Shown piece after piece: positions 51,764 to 60,536 of a DNA stretch of 64,000 nt; position 1 is the first letter of the stretch; each line of letters opens with the position of its first letter. A program made the position numbers and the translations under genes. This DNA comes from Nocardia exalbida NBRC 100660 (GTDB lineage: Bacteria; Actinomycetota; Actinomycetes; Mycobacteriales; Mycobacteriaceae). Location: contig NZ_BAFZ01000093.1 in NCBI RefSeq assembly GCF_000308575.1, positions 46,663 to 110,662 on the forward strand, given 5' to 3'. A model generated the notes under the pieces. The model saw nothing but the letters and a program-made list of their open reading frames with translations, was not told the origin of the DNA and ran no database searches.

Positions 51764-52911
51764 GTCGGCACGCCGACGCGGGAGCCGTCCTCATCGACCA
51801 ACTGCACGACGTCGAACCGCTCGCACAATTCACCGGCCTTCGCGTGCCGGAACCACACCCGATCGCCGATCCGGAGTTCCGCGGCGCCCGACAGCGGGGT
51901 CTGCACCTCACCGGCGCCCTCGGTGCCGAGCAGCTTCAATCCGCGCGGCCACACCGGCTTGGGCACCCGCGACGATCCGGCGGGGCCGGAGGCGATGTAG
52001 CCGCCCGCGAAGACGGTAGCGATATCGGCCGCGGGCCTGCGCAGCACGGGCATGGCGAAATAGAGCGCGGGCCTGGGGGTGAACGCCCGGTAGTCGTCGA
52101 ACAGCGTGGGCACGTACAGCCCGGACCCGGCGGTCACCTCGGTGACGTCCGGATCGGCGACGCTGACCTCGATGGAGCCGCTGCCGCCGCTGTTGACGAT
52201 CTCGAGTTCACCGGTCACCGAACGAACCGCGTCGAGCACCTGCGCCCGGCGTTTGCGGATCTCCGCCGCCGACGCCCGCTTCACCAAGCGCACCGCGACA
52301 TTCGAATCAGGAAGCCCCGCGATCTGCGCCTCGTAGGTCATCACGCCCACCACGTCGAAGCCCCGCCGCAGCGCCGCATCCGCCAGGGCGGCCGCCTGCT
52401 GCGGCGTGCGGACCGGAGAACGGCGCACACCGAGGTGCAGTGGGCCGACGCGCAGGGACGCGTCGACGTCCAGACAGACCCGTGGCCGTACCCGATCGGT
52501 GCCAACGGCGGCGCGGATCAGGTCGAGTTGCTCGGCATCGTCGATCATCAGCGTGATCGATCGCGACGCGATGTCGTCGGCGGCCAGTTCCGCCAGTGCC
52601 GCGCGGTCCACGGTCGGATAGCCGAGCAGGACATCGCGCGCTCCGTGGCGCACGAGCCAGAGGGCCTCGCGCAGGGAGTAGGACATGACGCCCGCGAAGC
52701 CGCCCGCGGCGGTGAGATCGGCGCCGAGGACTTCGGCGAGCACGGCGCGGCAGCGCACGGATTTACTGGCGACTCGGATCGGGGTGCCCGCCGCGCGACG
52801 CACCAGGTCGGCGGCGTTCGCGCGCAGGGTGGGCAGGTCGAGGGCGGCCAGGGGCGGGTCGAGTTCGGCGGTGGCCGCGTGCAGCCCCGCGATCGGCGAC
52901 GTCTCGGTCAC
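51733..52911 (-). CDS. PLP fold-type III enzyme (alanine-racemase-like; D-amino acid deaminase/aldolase)
   Basis: 392 residues. PLP Lys50 in RVASKSVRC, barrel with MTYEAQIAG and GGSGSIEV, and a C-terminal beta domain (RIGDRVWFRHAKAGELCERFD) with a probable metal site, as in D-threonine aldolase and D-serine dehydratase-like proteins. The last 31 bases overlap the 3' end of the convergent helicase gene. Specific substrate uncertain. Confidence 0.88.
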   Translation of the reverse strand: MTETSPIAGLHAATAELDPPLAALDLPTLRANAADLVRRAAGTPIRVASKSVRCRAVLAEVLGADLTAAGGFAGVMSYSLREALWLVRHGARDVLLGYPTVDRAALAELAADDIASRSITLMIDDAEQLDLIRAAVGTDRVRPRVCLDVDASLRVGPLHLGVRRSPVRTPQQAAALADAALRRGFDVVGVMTYEAQIAGLPDSNVAVRLVKRASAAEIRKRRAQVLDAVRSVTGELEIVNSGGSGSIEVSVADPDVTEVTAGSGLYVPTLFDDYRAFTPRPALYFAMPVLRRPAADIATVFAGGYIASGPAGSSRVPKPVWPRGLKLLGTEGAGEVQTPLSGAAELRIGDRVWFRHAKAGELCERFDVVQLVDEDGSRVGVPTYRGEGVCFG

Positions 52912-52954
52912 CAGGACAACTCAACCACCAAGTTGGTCAAACGTCCAGTATTTG

Positions 52955-53419
52955 TCAGATCTCCGCGGCCTTGGTGGCCAGTCCACTGACCATCTCGTCG
53001 AGCACCACCAGCATGGTCTCGTCGTTGCAATCGGCCAGCCAGCGCAGGACCGTGCCCTGCACGATCGAGACCACGTTGCAGGCGATCGCCTCCACCGGCT
53101 CCAGCCACTGCGTTCCCGACCGCTCGGCACACAGCTTCAAGAACGCGGTGACCTCGGCGTCCTTTTCGCGATAGAACTCCGTCGCGATCGGATCCGGGAA
53201 GCAATCGGTCCTGTCCTCCCAGCGCGCGCGCAGCGCCTGCAAGGTCATCTCATACGACTGGATCTGCCTGGCCGGGGTGGCCTTGACCAGCGGCCAGTAG
53301 GCACTGACCCCCGCGTGCAGCAACACCCGCAGCGCGCGCAGGCCCGTGTAGTCGAGCGTGGCGGCCGCCGTTTCGACCGCCTCGGTGACGGCGGGGCGTA
53401 GCCGGATTTCTGTTATCAC
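52955..53419 (-). CDS. TetR-C-like protein lacking a visible DNA-binding domain
   Basis: 154 residues from GTG 53419 (GGAGAA just upstream; spacing is tight). The sequence (AVTEAVETAAATLDYTGLRALRVLLHAGVSAYWPLV) is helical and resembles the ligand-binding half of TetR-type regulators, but no helix-turn-helix precedes it. The frame is open about 40 codons further, also without a helix-turn-helix. It could be a truncated regulator or a small stand-alone helical domain. 43 bases upstream of the PLP enzyme on the same strand. Confidence 0.5.
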   Translation of the reverse strand: MITEIRLRPAVTEAVETAAATLDYTGLRALRVLLHAGVSAYWPLVKATPARQIQSYEMTLQALRARWEDRTDCFPDPIATEFYREKDAEVTAFLKLCAERSGTQWLEPVEAIACNVVSIVQGTVLRWLADCNDETMLVVLDEMVSGLATKAAEI

Positions 53420-53854
53420 TTCTCCACGTGCGCTCAACGACGACTCCCTCTCGGCGAAAGAACTCACGCACCTGCGTCGGCGCGACTCGCTGAACAGGGC
53501 GGGCAACACATCGGGAAATACTCGGGCTACCCGGTCCAACGTTCACCAATGGTAGAGCGTTTTCGGGGTTTGAGAACGGGTTCGATGGGCAATTCCGGAC
53601 TGAAAGAATGTTTTGTTACCCAACCGGGATCGCAGCGCGATCATGCCGTGCCGCCCGGAAATCCCGCTATGACGGGGGATCTGGGCGTTCACCTTCGCCC
53701 GGCGGACCGTTGACAACGGTACGGTCCGAGCCGTCGGCAACCCAAATCCTGTGGCAAATGCCACAGCGAAACCGCGCGAATCGGTCAGCATAACGTGCGG
53801 GGTTCGATCCGCTCCCGACACCGTTTCGTTCCGCGTGCCCGATAGCCTGGATCG
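53420..53854. other. Intergenic region of 435 bases
   Basis: Divergent promoter region between the TetR-C-like gene and the phosphatase. It includes a palindrome (53750-53765) and relatively low GC around 53560-53640 and 53740-53760. No gene supported. Confidence 0.45.
53750..53765. promoter_or_regulatory. 16-bp palindrome TGTGGCA-AA-TGCCACA
   Basis: Perfect 7-bp inverted repeat with a 2-base centre, 89 bases before the phosphatase start. Size and symmetry suit a dimeric regulator's operator. Confidence 0.5.
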
Positions 53855-54601
53855 GTGACTCTCTCGCCCCCCGCCGACCAGTACTTCCTCTCCGGCACGT
53901 TCAACTTCCGCGACACCGGCGGGCTGCGCACCCACGACGGCGCCAAGGTTCGCCCGGGTGTCCTGCTGCGCTCTGCCCAGCTGAGCGGACTCGACGACGC
54001 GGGCCACGCCGCGCTGCGGGAACTGGGCATCAGCGACGTCCACGACCTGCGCGGACAGCGCGAGATCGACCACATCGGCGCCGACCGGCTGCCCGCGGAC
54101 GTCCGGCTGACCATCACTCCGTTCGACTCCAGGATGGCCGAGGCGCCGCCGCACGAGGCGACCGCGCGGACCGCCTACACGCACATGCTCGAGGTCTACC
54201 GGATGTTCCCGGCGCTGCCCGAGGCGCACGCCGCCATCGCTTCGCTCGCCGAGTCCATCCTGCGCGGTGAAGGCGCCGTGCTGGTGCACTGCGCGGCGGG
54301 CAAGGACCGCACCGGCTGGGCCGTCGCCACGCTGCTGCGCGCGGTCGGCGTGACCGAGGCCGACGTCCAGGCCGACTACCTGCTCAGCAACGGGGCCGTC
54401 CCCGCGCTGCGCGCCCTGATGACGGGCAAACTGCTGGCCGGCGAGGAGTTGTCGATCGACCTGCTCGGCGTGCGCGAGGAGTACCTGGACATCGCCACCG
54501 CGTCGATGCGCGAGTTGCACGGCGAACTGGACGGTTACCTCGCGACCATCGGGCTGACGCCCGAGTTGCTCACGCGGCTGCGCGAGCGAATGCTGGAGTG
54601 A
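53855..54601 (+). CDS. PtpB-type protein tyrosine/lipid phosphatase
   Basis: 248 residues from GTG 53855. P-loop HCAAGKDRTG (145-154) with catalytic Cys146 matches the M. tuberculosis PtpB consensus (HC-AGKDRTG) rather than the ordinary HCX5R PTP loop. NFRDTGGL near the N-terminus is also PtpB-like. PtpB acts on phosphotyrosine, phosphoserine and phosphoinositides. No signal peptide, as in PtpB. Convergent with the AMP-binding gene. Confidence 0.92.
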   Translation: MTLSPPADQYFLSGTFNFRDTGGLRTHDGAKVRPGVLLRSAQLSGLDDAGHAALRELGISDVHDLRGQREIDHIGADRLPADVRLTITPFDSRMAEAPPHEATARTAYTHMLEVYRMFPALPEAHAAIASLAESILRGEGAVLVHCAAGKDRTGWAVATLLRAVGVTEADVQADYLLSNGAVPALRALMTGKLLAGEELSIDLLGVREEYLDIATASMRELHGELDGYLATIGLTPELLTRLRERMLE

Positions 54602-54608
54602 GAACCGA

Positions 54609-55856
54609 TCACTCGACCGGCACCGCTCCCCTGCGCACCAAGCCGTCGGCGTCGATCGTCACCTGATCGCCGGTGTGGAACCAGGTTCCGGTGAACCGCG
54701 CGGCCGTGGTGGTGGGGTCGTTCCAATAGCGCGGGGTCACATTCGGCCCGCGACAGAGCAGTTCGCCGCGGCCCGCCGTCGCCCCAGGCCCCCACAGCGC
54801 CAATTCCGTTCCGCCGAAAGGAAACCCGAGCACCGCGGCCGCGTCGGACGAGTCCGCCTGCTCGGCGTGGTCCACCGCGAGACCGATGCCGCTGGTTTCG
54901 GTCGCGCCCCACACCGACCACTGCCGGGCCGCGGGGAACACGCCGCGCAGTTCGGCCGTGAGCTCGACGGGAGCGACCGGGGACGCGGCGCGTTCGGCGC
55001 GATGACCGGCTTTGCTGATCCGCTCGATGCCCTCGGTGCACAGCCCTTCGGCGCGCAGTTCGGCGAGTTCGGGCAGCAAGCCCGCGAAGATCCGCGGCGT
55101 CGCGGAGACCATGTCGATCCGCTCGGCGGCGATCGCCTCGGCCATGCCTCGGGCGTCCCGGGTGAGCACCACGGTGCCGCCGACGGCGAAGGTCGGCAAC
55201 AGCTGATCGACGCAGCCGCTGGCGTGCGCCAACGGCAGCAGCACCAGGTTGCGCAGGCCATCGGTGGGCAGGTCCAGCGCCGCGACCACCGAGCGCACGG
55301 CCGACAGCAGATTCTCGTTGGTCAGCTCGACGCCCTTGGGCGTGCACGTCCCGCTCGTGTAGCTCAGCAGTGCCAGGTCGCCCAGCGCCGCGCCGTCGTC
55401 GATGTAGGCGGCGCCGTCGGGCAGCTCGGCGCCCTTGCGGCCGAGCACGAAATCGGCACGGCTGTCGGCGATCACGCGCTCGGCCACCGCCTCGGGCAAC
55501 CCATCGTGAACCAGCACAGGTACCGCGCCGCTGAGCAAGGCGCCGAGGAATGCCTGCACCCAGCGAGCGCCGGAGGGCATGTGCACGGCGACGCGGTCGC
55601 CGTATCCGATGCCGTGCTCCTGCAAGCCGCCCGCGATCCGGGAGGCGCAGTGCCACAGCTCGCGGTAGGTCAGGCGGGGGCCGCCGATCTCCACCACGGC
55701 TTCGCGGCTACCGAAGGCGTGCACTTGCAGATCCAGCAGCTCGGTCAGCGCGGGTGTGAGGTTTCCGTAGCGCAGCACCCCGTCGGCGCCACGGGCTAGC
55801 GGGTTGTCCCAGGCGTGCGGGCGGGAGAGGGGATATTCGACGAGCAACTGCGACAT
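54609..55856 (-). CDS. AMP-binding (acyl-CoA synthetase-like) protein lacking the C-terminal domain
   Basis: 415 residues. P-loop LLSYTSGTCTPKG, GATETSG, and FHTGDQVTIDADG mark an acyl-CoA synthetase N-domain. It stops shortly after the last motif (LVRRGAVPVE), where a normal enzyme has 100 more residues carrying the catalytic Lys. Adenylation may still happen slowly, or the protein is non-catalytic. A 7-base gap separates its stop from the convergent phosphatase stop, so the lost part is not simply in another frame there. Probably cotranscribed with the crotonase upstream. Confidence 0.85.
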   Translation of the reverse strand: MSQLLVEYPLSRPHAWDNPLARGADGVLRYGNLTPALTELLDLQVHAFGSREAVVEIGGPRLTYRELWHCASRIAGGLQEHGIGYGDRVAVHMPSGARWVQAFLGALLSGAVPVLVHDGLPEAVAERVIADSRADFVLGRKGAELPDGAAYIDDGAALGDLALLSYTSGTCTPKGVELTNENLLSAVRSVVAALDLPTDGLRNLVLLPLAHASGCVDQLLPTFAVGGTVVLTRDARGMAEAIAAERIDMVSATPRIFAGLLPELAELRAEGLCTEGIERISKAGHRAERAASPVAPVELTAELRGVFPAARQWSVWGATETSGIGLAVDHAEQADSSDAAAVLGFPFGGTELALWGPGATAGRGELLCRGPNVTPRYWNDPTTTAARFTGTWFHTGDQVTIDADGLVRRGAVPVE

Positions 55857-55948
55857 TCGTCCTCCGCGTGCCTCGAGGTATCAGGCACTGCGACTATATG
55901 ACGCATGTCACAACTTCGCTGCGATAGGCGATGAACGTGTCCCAGCTG

Positions 55949-56743
55949 TCACCGCCCCGAGTAGCGGGCCTTCCCCGGACCCTGCTCGAGGAAACTGCGC
56001 ACCCCGCCCTTCAGGTCCTCGGTGTCGAACAGCGCTCCCGACACCTCGGGCGTCACCGAATCAGCGTGTGCCACACCACCGGAACGCCAGGCCTCGATGA
56101 TCTTCTTGGTCGCCGCGTTCGCCTTGGTCGGGCCATCGGCCAGCCGGTGGGTCAGCGCTTTCGCCGCCGCGTCGAGGTCTTCGTGCACGGCGTTGACCAC
56201 GCCCCACTCGGCCATCGTCGCCGCGTCGTAGAGGTCGCCGGTCATCACGAACTCGCGGGCCCGTCCGGAACCCGCGCGTTCGGCGAGGCGCTGCGGCCCG
56301 CCCATCGACGGGGTCAGCCCGACCACGATCTCCACCAATCCGAACCGGGCCTTCGGCGCCGCGAGCAGGATGTCGCAGGCGAGCGCGATCTCGAAGGCGG
56401 CGGTCAGGGTCAACCCGTGCGCGGCGAACACCACCGGGCACGGCAGCGCCTCCAGCGGGTGGATGATCTGCGCGAACAGGGTGCGCCACAATTCGGCGCC
56501 CTGCTCCGGGGTCAGTCCGTCGAAAACGTGCACGTCGACCCCGCCGGACACCACCTTGCCCTCGGCGCGCAGCAGCAGGGCGCGCGGCGGCCGCGCCGAC
56601 AGCTCGGCGATATCGGCGATCAGCGCGTCCAGCATCGCCCGATCGAAGAGATTGAGCGGCGGATGGGCGAGGGTGAGGGTCGCCACCTCCGCGCCGTCGT
56701 CGGTGCGGACACGTTCCAGCCGGGTGGCCTTCGTTTCACTCAT
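55949..56743 (-). CDS. Enoyl-CoA hydratase/isomerase family protein (crotonase)
   Basis: 264 residues. Crotonase fold: oxyanion-hole segment GGVDVHVF, TAAFEIALACD with Glu at the Glu144 position, and GLVEIVVGLTPSMGG with Glu at the Glu164 position of rat mitochondrial hydratase. Both catalytic acids are present, supporting hydratase-type activity. ATG 56743. Its 92-base spacing to the AMP-binding gene suggests a shared acyl-CoA pathway. Confidence 0.9.
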   Translation of the reverse strand: MSETKATRLERVRTDDGAEVATLTLAHPPLNLFDRAMLDALIADIAELSARPPRALLLRAEGKVVSGGVDVHVFDGLTPEQGAELWRTLFAQIIHPLEALPCPVVFAAHGLTLTAAFEIALACDILLAAPKARFGLVEIVVGLTPSMGGPQRLAERAGSGRAREFVMTGDLYDAATMAEWGVVNAVHEDLDAAAKALTHRLADGPTKANAATKKIIEAWRSGGVAHADSVTPEVSGALFDTEDLKGGVRSFLEQGPGKARYSGR

Positions 56744-56781
56744 CCGGTCAGCGTACGAAATCGATCTGGAAGACTGTCGAT

Positions 56782-57807
56782 GTGACCAAGTCGGCCAGCC
56801 AGCGCGGTTCCTACGTCGAACCCGGCGAGTTCAAGAGGGACACGAACTACATCACCACCCGGATCACGGCCGACGGCCGCGACGGCTACCCCGTCGAGCC
56901 GGGGCGCTACCGGCTGGTCGCGGCGCGCGCCTGCCCGTGGGCCAATCGAACGCTGATCGTGCGCAGGCTGCTCGGACTCGAGCCGGTGCTCTCGCTCGGA
57001 CTGTGCGGGCCCACGCACGACAAGCTCAGCTGGACCTTCGATCTGGACCCCGGCGGCGTCGACCCGGTACTCGGCATCCCCCGGCTGCGCGACGCCTATC
57101 TGGCCCGGTTCCCGGACTATCCGCGGGGTATCACGGTGCCCGCCGTCGTGGACGTGCCGACCGGGCAGGTCGTCACCAACGACTACGCGCAGATCACGCT
57201 CGACTTCTCCACCGAGTGGACCGCGCACCACCGGCCCGGCGCGCCGCAGTTGTACCCGGAGCCGCTGCGCGCGGAGATCGACGAGGTGAACCTCGCGGTG
57301 TTCCGCGACGTCAACAACGGCGTCTACCGCTGCGGGTTCGCCGGGGCGCAGGACTCCTACGAGGCCGCCTACGACCGGCTCTTCCACCGCCTGGACATGC
57401 TCTCCGAACGCCTTGCCGCGCAACGGTATCTGGTCGGCGACACGATCACCGAGGCCGATGTCCGGCTGTTCACCACATTGGTCCGCTTCGACGCGGTGTA
57501 TCACGGGCACTTCAAGTGCAACCGGTCCAAGCTCAGTGAGATGCCGGTGCTCTGGGCGTACGCGCGCGATCTGTACCAGACCCCCGGGTTCGGCGACACG
57601 ATCGACTTCGGGCAGATCAAGACGCACTACTACGTGGTGCACCGCGACATCAACCCGACCGGGATAGTTCCCAAAGGCCCCGATCCGGCGAACTGGCTCA
57701 CCCCGCACGGCCGGGAGGCCCTCGGCGGCAGGCCGTTCGGTGACGGAACCCCGCCGCCCCCTCCGCCGTCGGGCGAACGCGTGCCCGCGATCGGCACTCC
57801 CGCGTAA
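56782..57807 (+). CDS. Glutathionyl-hydroquinone-reductase family (Xi-class GST, YqjG/ECM4-like)
   Basis: 341 residues from GTG 56782. The N-terminal thioredoxin-like domain has the catalytic CPWA (51-54). The C-terminal helical domain contains YRCGFAGAQ and LVGDTITEADVRLF, both family hallmarks. These enzymes reduce S-glutathionyl-hydroquinones. Actinobacteria use mycothiol rather than glutathione, so the natural thiol is probably mycothiol; this is inference. The last 25 residues are Pro-rich. Divergent from the crotonase. Confidence 0.9.
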   Translation: MTKSASQRGSYVEPGEFKRDTNYITTRITADGRDGYPVEPGRYRLVAARACPWANRTLIVRRLLGLEPVLSLGLCGPTHDKLSWTFDLDPGGVDPVLGIPRLRDAYLARFPDYPRGITVPAVVDVPTGQVVTNDYAQITLDFSTEWTAHHRPGAPQLYPEPLRAEIDEVNLAVFRDVNNGVYRCGFAGAQDSYEAAYDRLFHRLDMLSERLAAQRYLVGDTITEADVRLFTTLVRFDAVYHGHFKCNRSKLSEMPVLWAYARDLYQTPGFGDTIDFGQIKTHYYVVHRDINPTGIVPKGPDPANWLTPHGREALGGRPFGDGTPPPPPPSGERVPAIGTPA

Positions 57808-57813
57808 CGGGCG

Positions 57814-57838
57814 CGTCCGGACGACACCCGTCCGGACG
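57814..57838 (+). terminator. Terminator-like duplicated palindrome
   Basis: Two copies of the self-complementary CGTCCGGACG separated by 5 bases give a perfect 10-bp stem, 6 bases after the GST-family stop codon. Very GC-rich without a T-run. Confidence 0.65.
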
Positions 57839-57947
57839 AAAGCGAGGCAGCCGCCGGTGGAACCGATGCGGCTGGGTACTTCGTTGTCATGACGAGCTGA
57901 CGGCAACCGGTGCCATACAGTTCTACCCAGCAGACCGGAAGAGGAGG

Positions 57948-58682
57948 ATGCCGCCGATGCTCAAAGGCGCGTTCGAGAAGACGGTGGTCGAACTGCTCGA
58001 CACCGGGTCCCGCCTGCAGGCCCCCGCGGTCGCCAAGTACGTGGACCGAATTCGTCGCTCCCATCCGGATGACAGTCCCGCGCAGATCATCGACCGGCTG
58101 GAGAAGCAGTACCTGCTCGCGGTGACCGGCAGCGGCAGCGCGGTCGGCGCGACGGCGGCCGTTCCCGGCGTCGGCACCGTCGCGGCCATCGCCGCCGTCA
58201 GCGCGGAGACCACCTTCTTCATGGAGGCCTCGGCGGTGTTCACCCTGGCGGTGGCCGCGGTGCACGGTATCTCGCCGGAGGACCAGGAACAGCGCAGGGC
58301 GCTGGTGCTGGCCGTCGTGCTCGGCGAGAGCGGCATGCAGATCGTGCAGAAGAGCGTGGGCAGTTCCGCGAAGAACTGGGGCTCGGCCTTCGCCAACCGC
58401 ATCCCCGGATTGTCGAGCATGAACGATTCGCTGCTGAAGCGGTTCATCATCCGGTTCATCACCAAGCGCGCCGCGCTGATGGCGGGCAAGGTGCTGCCCG
58501 CGGGCATCGGCGCCGTGATCGGCGGCGCGGGCAACCGTGCCCTGGGCAAGGCCACGATCAACAACGCGCGCAAGGCATTCGGGAAGCCGCCTGCCACCTG
58601 GCCCGGGCACCTGATCATCGACGCCGATCCGTTCACCGCGATCGACCCGGTCAAGCCGCGACCTCCGGCCGAGCCACGATGA
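57948..58682 (+). CDS. EcsC-like small-molecule/membrane-associated protein
   Basis: 244 residues. Central Gly/Ala-rich hydrophobic segment (GSAVGATAAVPGVGTVAAIAAVSAETTFFMEA), LAVAAVHGI and a basic RFIIRFITKRAALMAGKVLPAGIGAVIGG. This pattern resembles EcsC-family proteins but I am not certain. It overlaps the start of the ABC ATPase gene (ATGA), so it belongs to the same operon as the transporter. Function unknown; possibly membrane-linked. Confidence 0.6.
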   Translation: MPPMLKGAFEKTVVELLDTGSRLQAPAVAKYVDRIRRSHPDDSPAQIIDRLEKQYLLAVTGSGSAVGATAAVPGVGTVAAIAAVSAETTFFMEASAVFTLAVAAVHGISPEDQEQRRALVLAVVLGESGMQIVQKSVGSSAKNWGSAFANRIPGLSSMNDSLLKRFIIRFITKRAALMAGKVLPAGIGAVIGGAGNRALGKATINNARKAFGKPPATWPGHLIIDADPFTAIDPVKPRPPAEPR

Positions 58683-59668
58683 GCGGGACGCTGCCGATCG
58701 CGTTCGCGGTCCAGGGACTGACCAAGCGGTACGAACTGGCGACCGCCGTGGCGGACGTCAGCTTCACCGTGCCCTCCGGAGCCATCGCCGCGCTGGTGGG
58801 TCCGCGCGGCGCGGGCAAGACCACGATCCTGCGGGTGCTGCTCGGACTGGTCGTCCCCACCTCCGGAACCGCGTCCGTCGGCGGCCCCGGTGCCCGGCGC
58901 GACGGCAGGGGCTCCGCGAGCGTGATCGGCGGCGTCCTCGCGCGCCGCGGACTGCCTCCGGCCCGTACCGCGCGAGAGCACCTCTGGATCCACGCCGCCG
59001 CGGCGAACGTCGCCGACAGCCGGGTGACCGAGGTACTCGACCTGGTGGGGCTGGACGGGCACGCCACGACCAAGACCGGCGTCCTGTCGATCGGGCAGCA
59101 GACCAGGCTGGCCCTGGCCACCGCGCTGCTCGCCGATCCTCCGCTGCTGGTGCTCGACGATCCGATGGACGGGCTCGACGCCGCCGAACGCGGCTGGCTG
59201 CACGACTTCCTGCGCGGGCACACCCGCCGCGGCGGCAGTGTCCTGTTGACCAGCGAGAGCCTCGGCGCCGTTCTGCCCGCCGCCGACCAGCTGGTCGTCC
59301 TGAACGAGGGCACGGTGGTGTACCAGGGCACTCCGGCGCGGCTGCGGCGCGGGCACCCGGACCGTCTGGTGGTCGCGGCGTCCACGCCCATCGCGCTGGC
59401 CACCATGCTCGCGGCACAGGGATTCACCGACGCGGTGATCCGGCCGGACGGTCGCCTCGCCGTCGCCGAAGCGAGCGAAGCGCAGATCCGCGCGGCCGCC
59501 ACCGCGGCGCAGGTGCGCATCGATAGCATCGTCGCCGACCCGATCCATCCCGACCGCGTGCTCGCGTCGCTGACCAAACCCACCGCCGTGCCCGCGCCGC
59601 ACTATCCGGGTCTCGCCGCGCCCGGCGCCCAGCCACCCTCGCCGACGCCCTACGGAATCCCACGATGA
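58679..59668 (+). CDS. ABC transporter ATP-binding protein with altered Walker B and H-loop
   Basis: 329 residues. Walker A GPRGAGKTT is intact and the signature is LSIGQQ. Walker B reads LLVLDDP, with Asp in place of the catalytic Glu, and the H-loop reads LLTSES, with Ser in place of His. Both changes normally cripple hydrolysis. About 110 residues follow the domain. Overlaps the previous gene (ATGA) and the permease (ATGA). It may bind rather than hydrolyse ATP, or use a partner. Confidence 0.88.
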   Translation: MSGTLPIAFAVQGLTKRYELATAVADVSFTVPSGAIAALVGPRGAGKTTILRVLLGLVVPTSGTASVGGPGARRDGRGSASVIGGVLARRGLPPARTAREHLWIHAAAANVADSRVTEVLDLVGLDGHATTKTGVLSIGQQTRLALATALLADPPLLVLDDPMDGLDAAERGWLHDFLRGHTRRGGSVLLTSESLGAVLPAADQLVVLNEGTVVYQGTPARLRRGHPDRLVVAASTPIALATMLAAQGFTDAVIRPDGRLAVAEASEAQIRAAATAAQVRIDSIVADPIHPDRVLASLTKPTAVPAPHYPGLAAPGAQPPSPTPYGIPR

Positions 59669-60447
59669 TCACCATCCTGCCCGCGGACCTGGTGCCGAAC
59701 GTCAACTCCGAGGTGCGCAAGGTCGTCACGATGCCGCGCGCCAGGACGCTCGCCGCCGCGCTGCTCGCCGTGACACTGTTCGCGAGCCTCGTGTCGGCGA
59801 GCCTGGCCGGGCCGCCGGATCCGCGCGGCCAGCCCGCCACCGGCGCGGCGACGATCGGGCTCTACGTCGCGCTGGCGCTGGTCGTGCTCGCGGCCGCGGT
59901 CTTCGGAGCGGTGGGCACCGGCGCCGAGTACCGGTACCACAGCATGGCGGTGACCGCTCTGTTCACCGCGGACCGCGACCGGCTCGCCGCCGGGAAATTC
60001 CTGGTCATCGGGTGTTCTGCGCTGGCGGCGGCGGTAGCGGTCGAGCTGGTGTCGGTCGGGGCCCTGTTCGGCGTCGGACACGGCAAGGTCGCCGTCACCG
60101 GGGAGTTCTTCGCGGTACTCGGCGGTGGGCTGCTCGCGGCGGTCTGCTGGTCGCTGATCGGCGCGAGCGCGGGCATCCTGCTGCAATCCTCGACCAGAGC
60201 CGTGCCGCTGCTGCTCGGCTGGATCGTGCTCGCCGAACCCTTGATCTGGCTGATCGCCCGCGGCCTCGGCATTCCGGGCGTGGTCACCCTGCTGCCCGTC
60301 TCCGCGACCGTCGGCACCGTGGCGGTGGGTTCCTACCCCGACAGCGATCTACTCGCCCCGACCCCGGCCGCCGTCGTGGTCTTGCTGCTGTGGACCATCG
60401 GCCTGGGCGCCGCGAGCTGGTGGAGTCTGCGCACCCGCGACCTGTGA
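59665..60447 (+). CDS. ABC-2-type permease
   Basis: 260 residues, about six hydrophobic segments, with EYRYHSMAVTALFTADRDRL after the second, a pattern common in ABC-2 permeases of the ABC-2_memb family. Partner of the overlapping ATPase gene. Substrate unknown. Confidence 0.85.
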   Translation: MITILPADLVPNVNSEVRKVVTMPRARTLAAALLAVTLFASLVSASLAGPPDPRGQPATGAATIGLYVALALVVLAAAVFGAVGTGAEYRYHSMAVTALFTADRDRLAAGKFLVIGCSALAAAVAVELVSVGALFGVGHGKVAVTGEFFAVLGGGLLAAVCWSLIGASAGILLQSSTRAVPLLLGWIVLAEPLIWLIARGLGIPGVVTLLPVSATVGTVAVGSYPDSDLLAPTPAAVVVLLLWTIGLGAASWWSLRTRDL

Positions 60448-60536
60448 TCCGCGGCTGGTAGGGAACAACGGCTTGTCGGCCGGTGTCGGTACCGTCGATG
60501 ACGAACGCGGTACGACAAAGGGGGCGAGCGAACGAC

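Noticed and set aside
51763..52989. Continuation of a long plus-strand frame past the helicase stop
   Set aside because: It is a different frame, antisense to the PLP enzyme; the helicase stop at 51763 is the natural end of its conserved domain.
53710..53738. TTGACA as a strong promoter for the PtpB-type gene
   Set aside because: No acceptable -10 element occurs 16-19 bases downstream.
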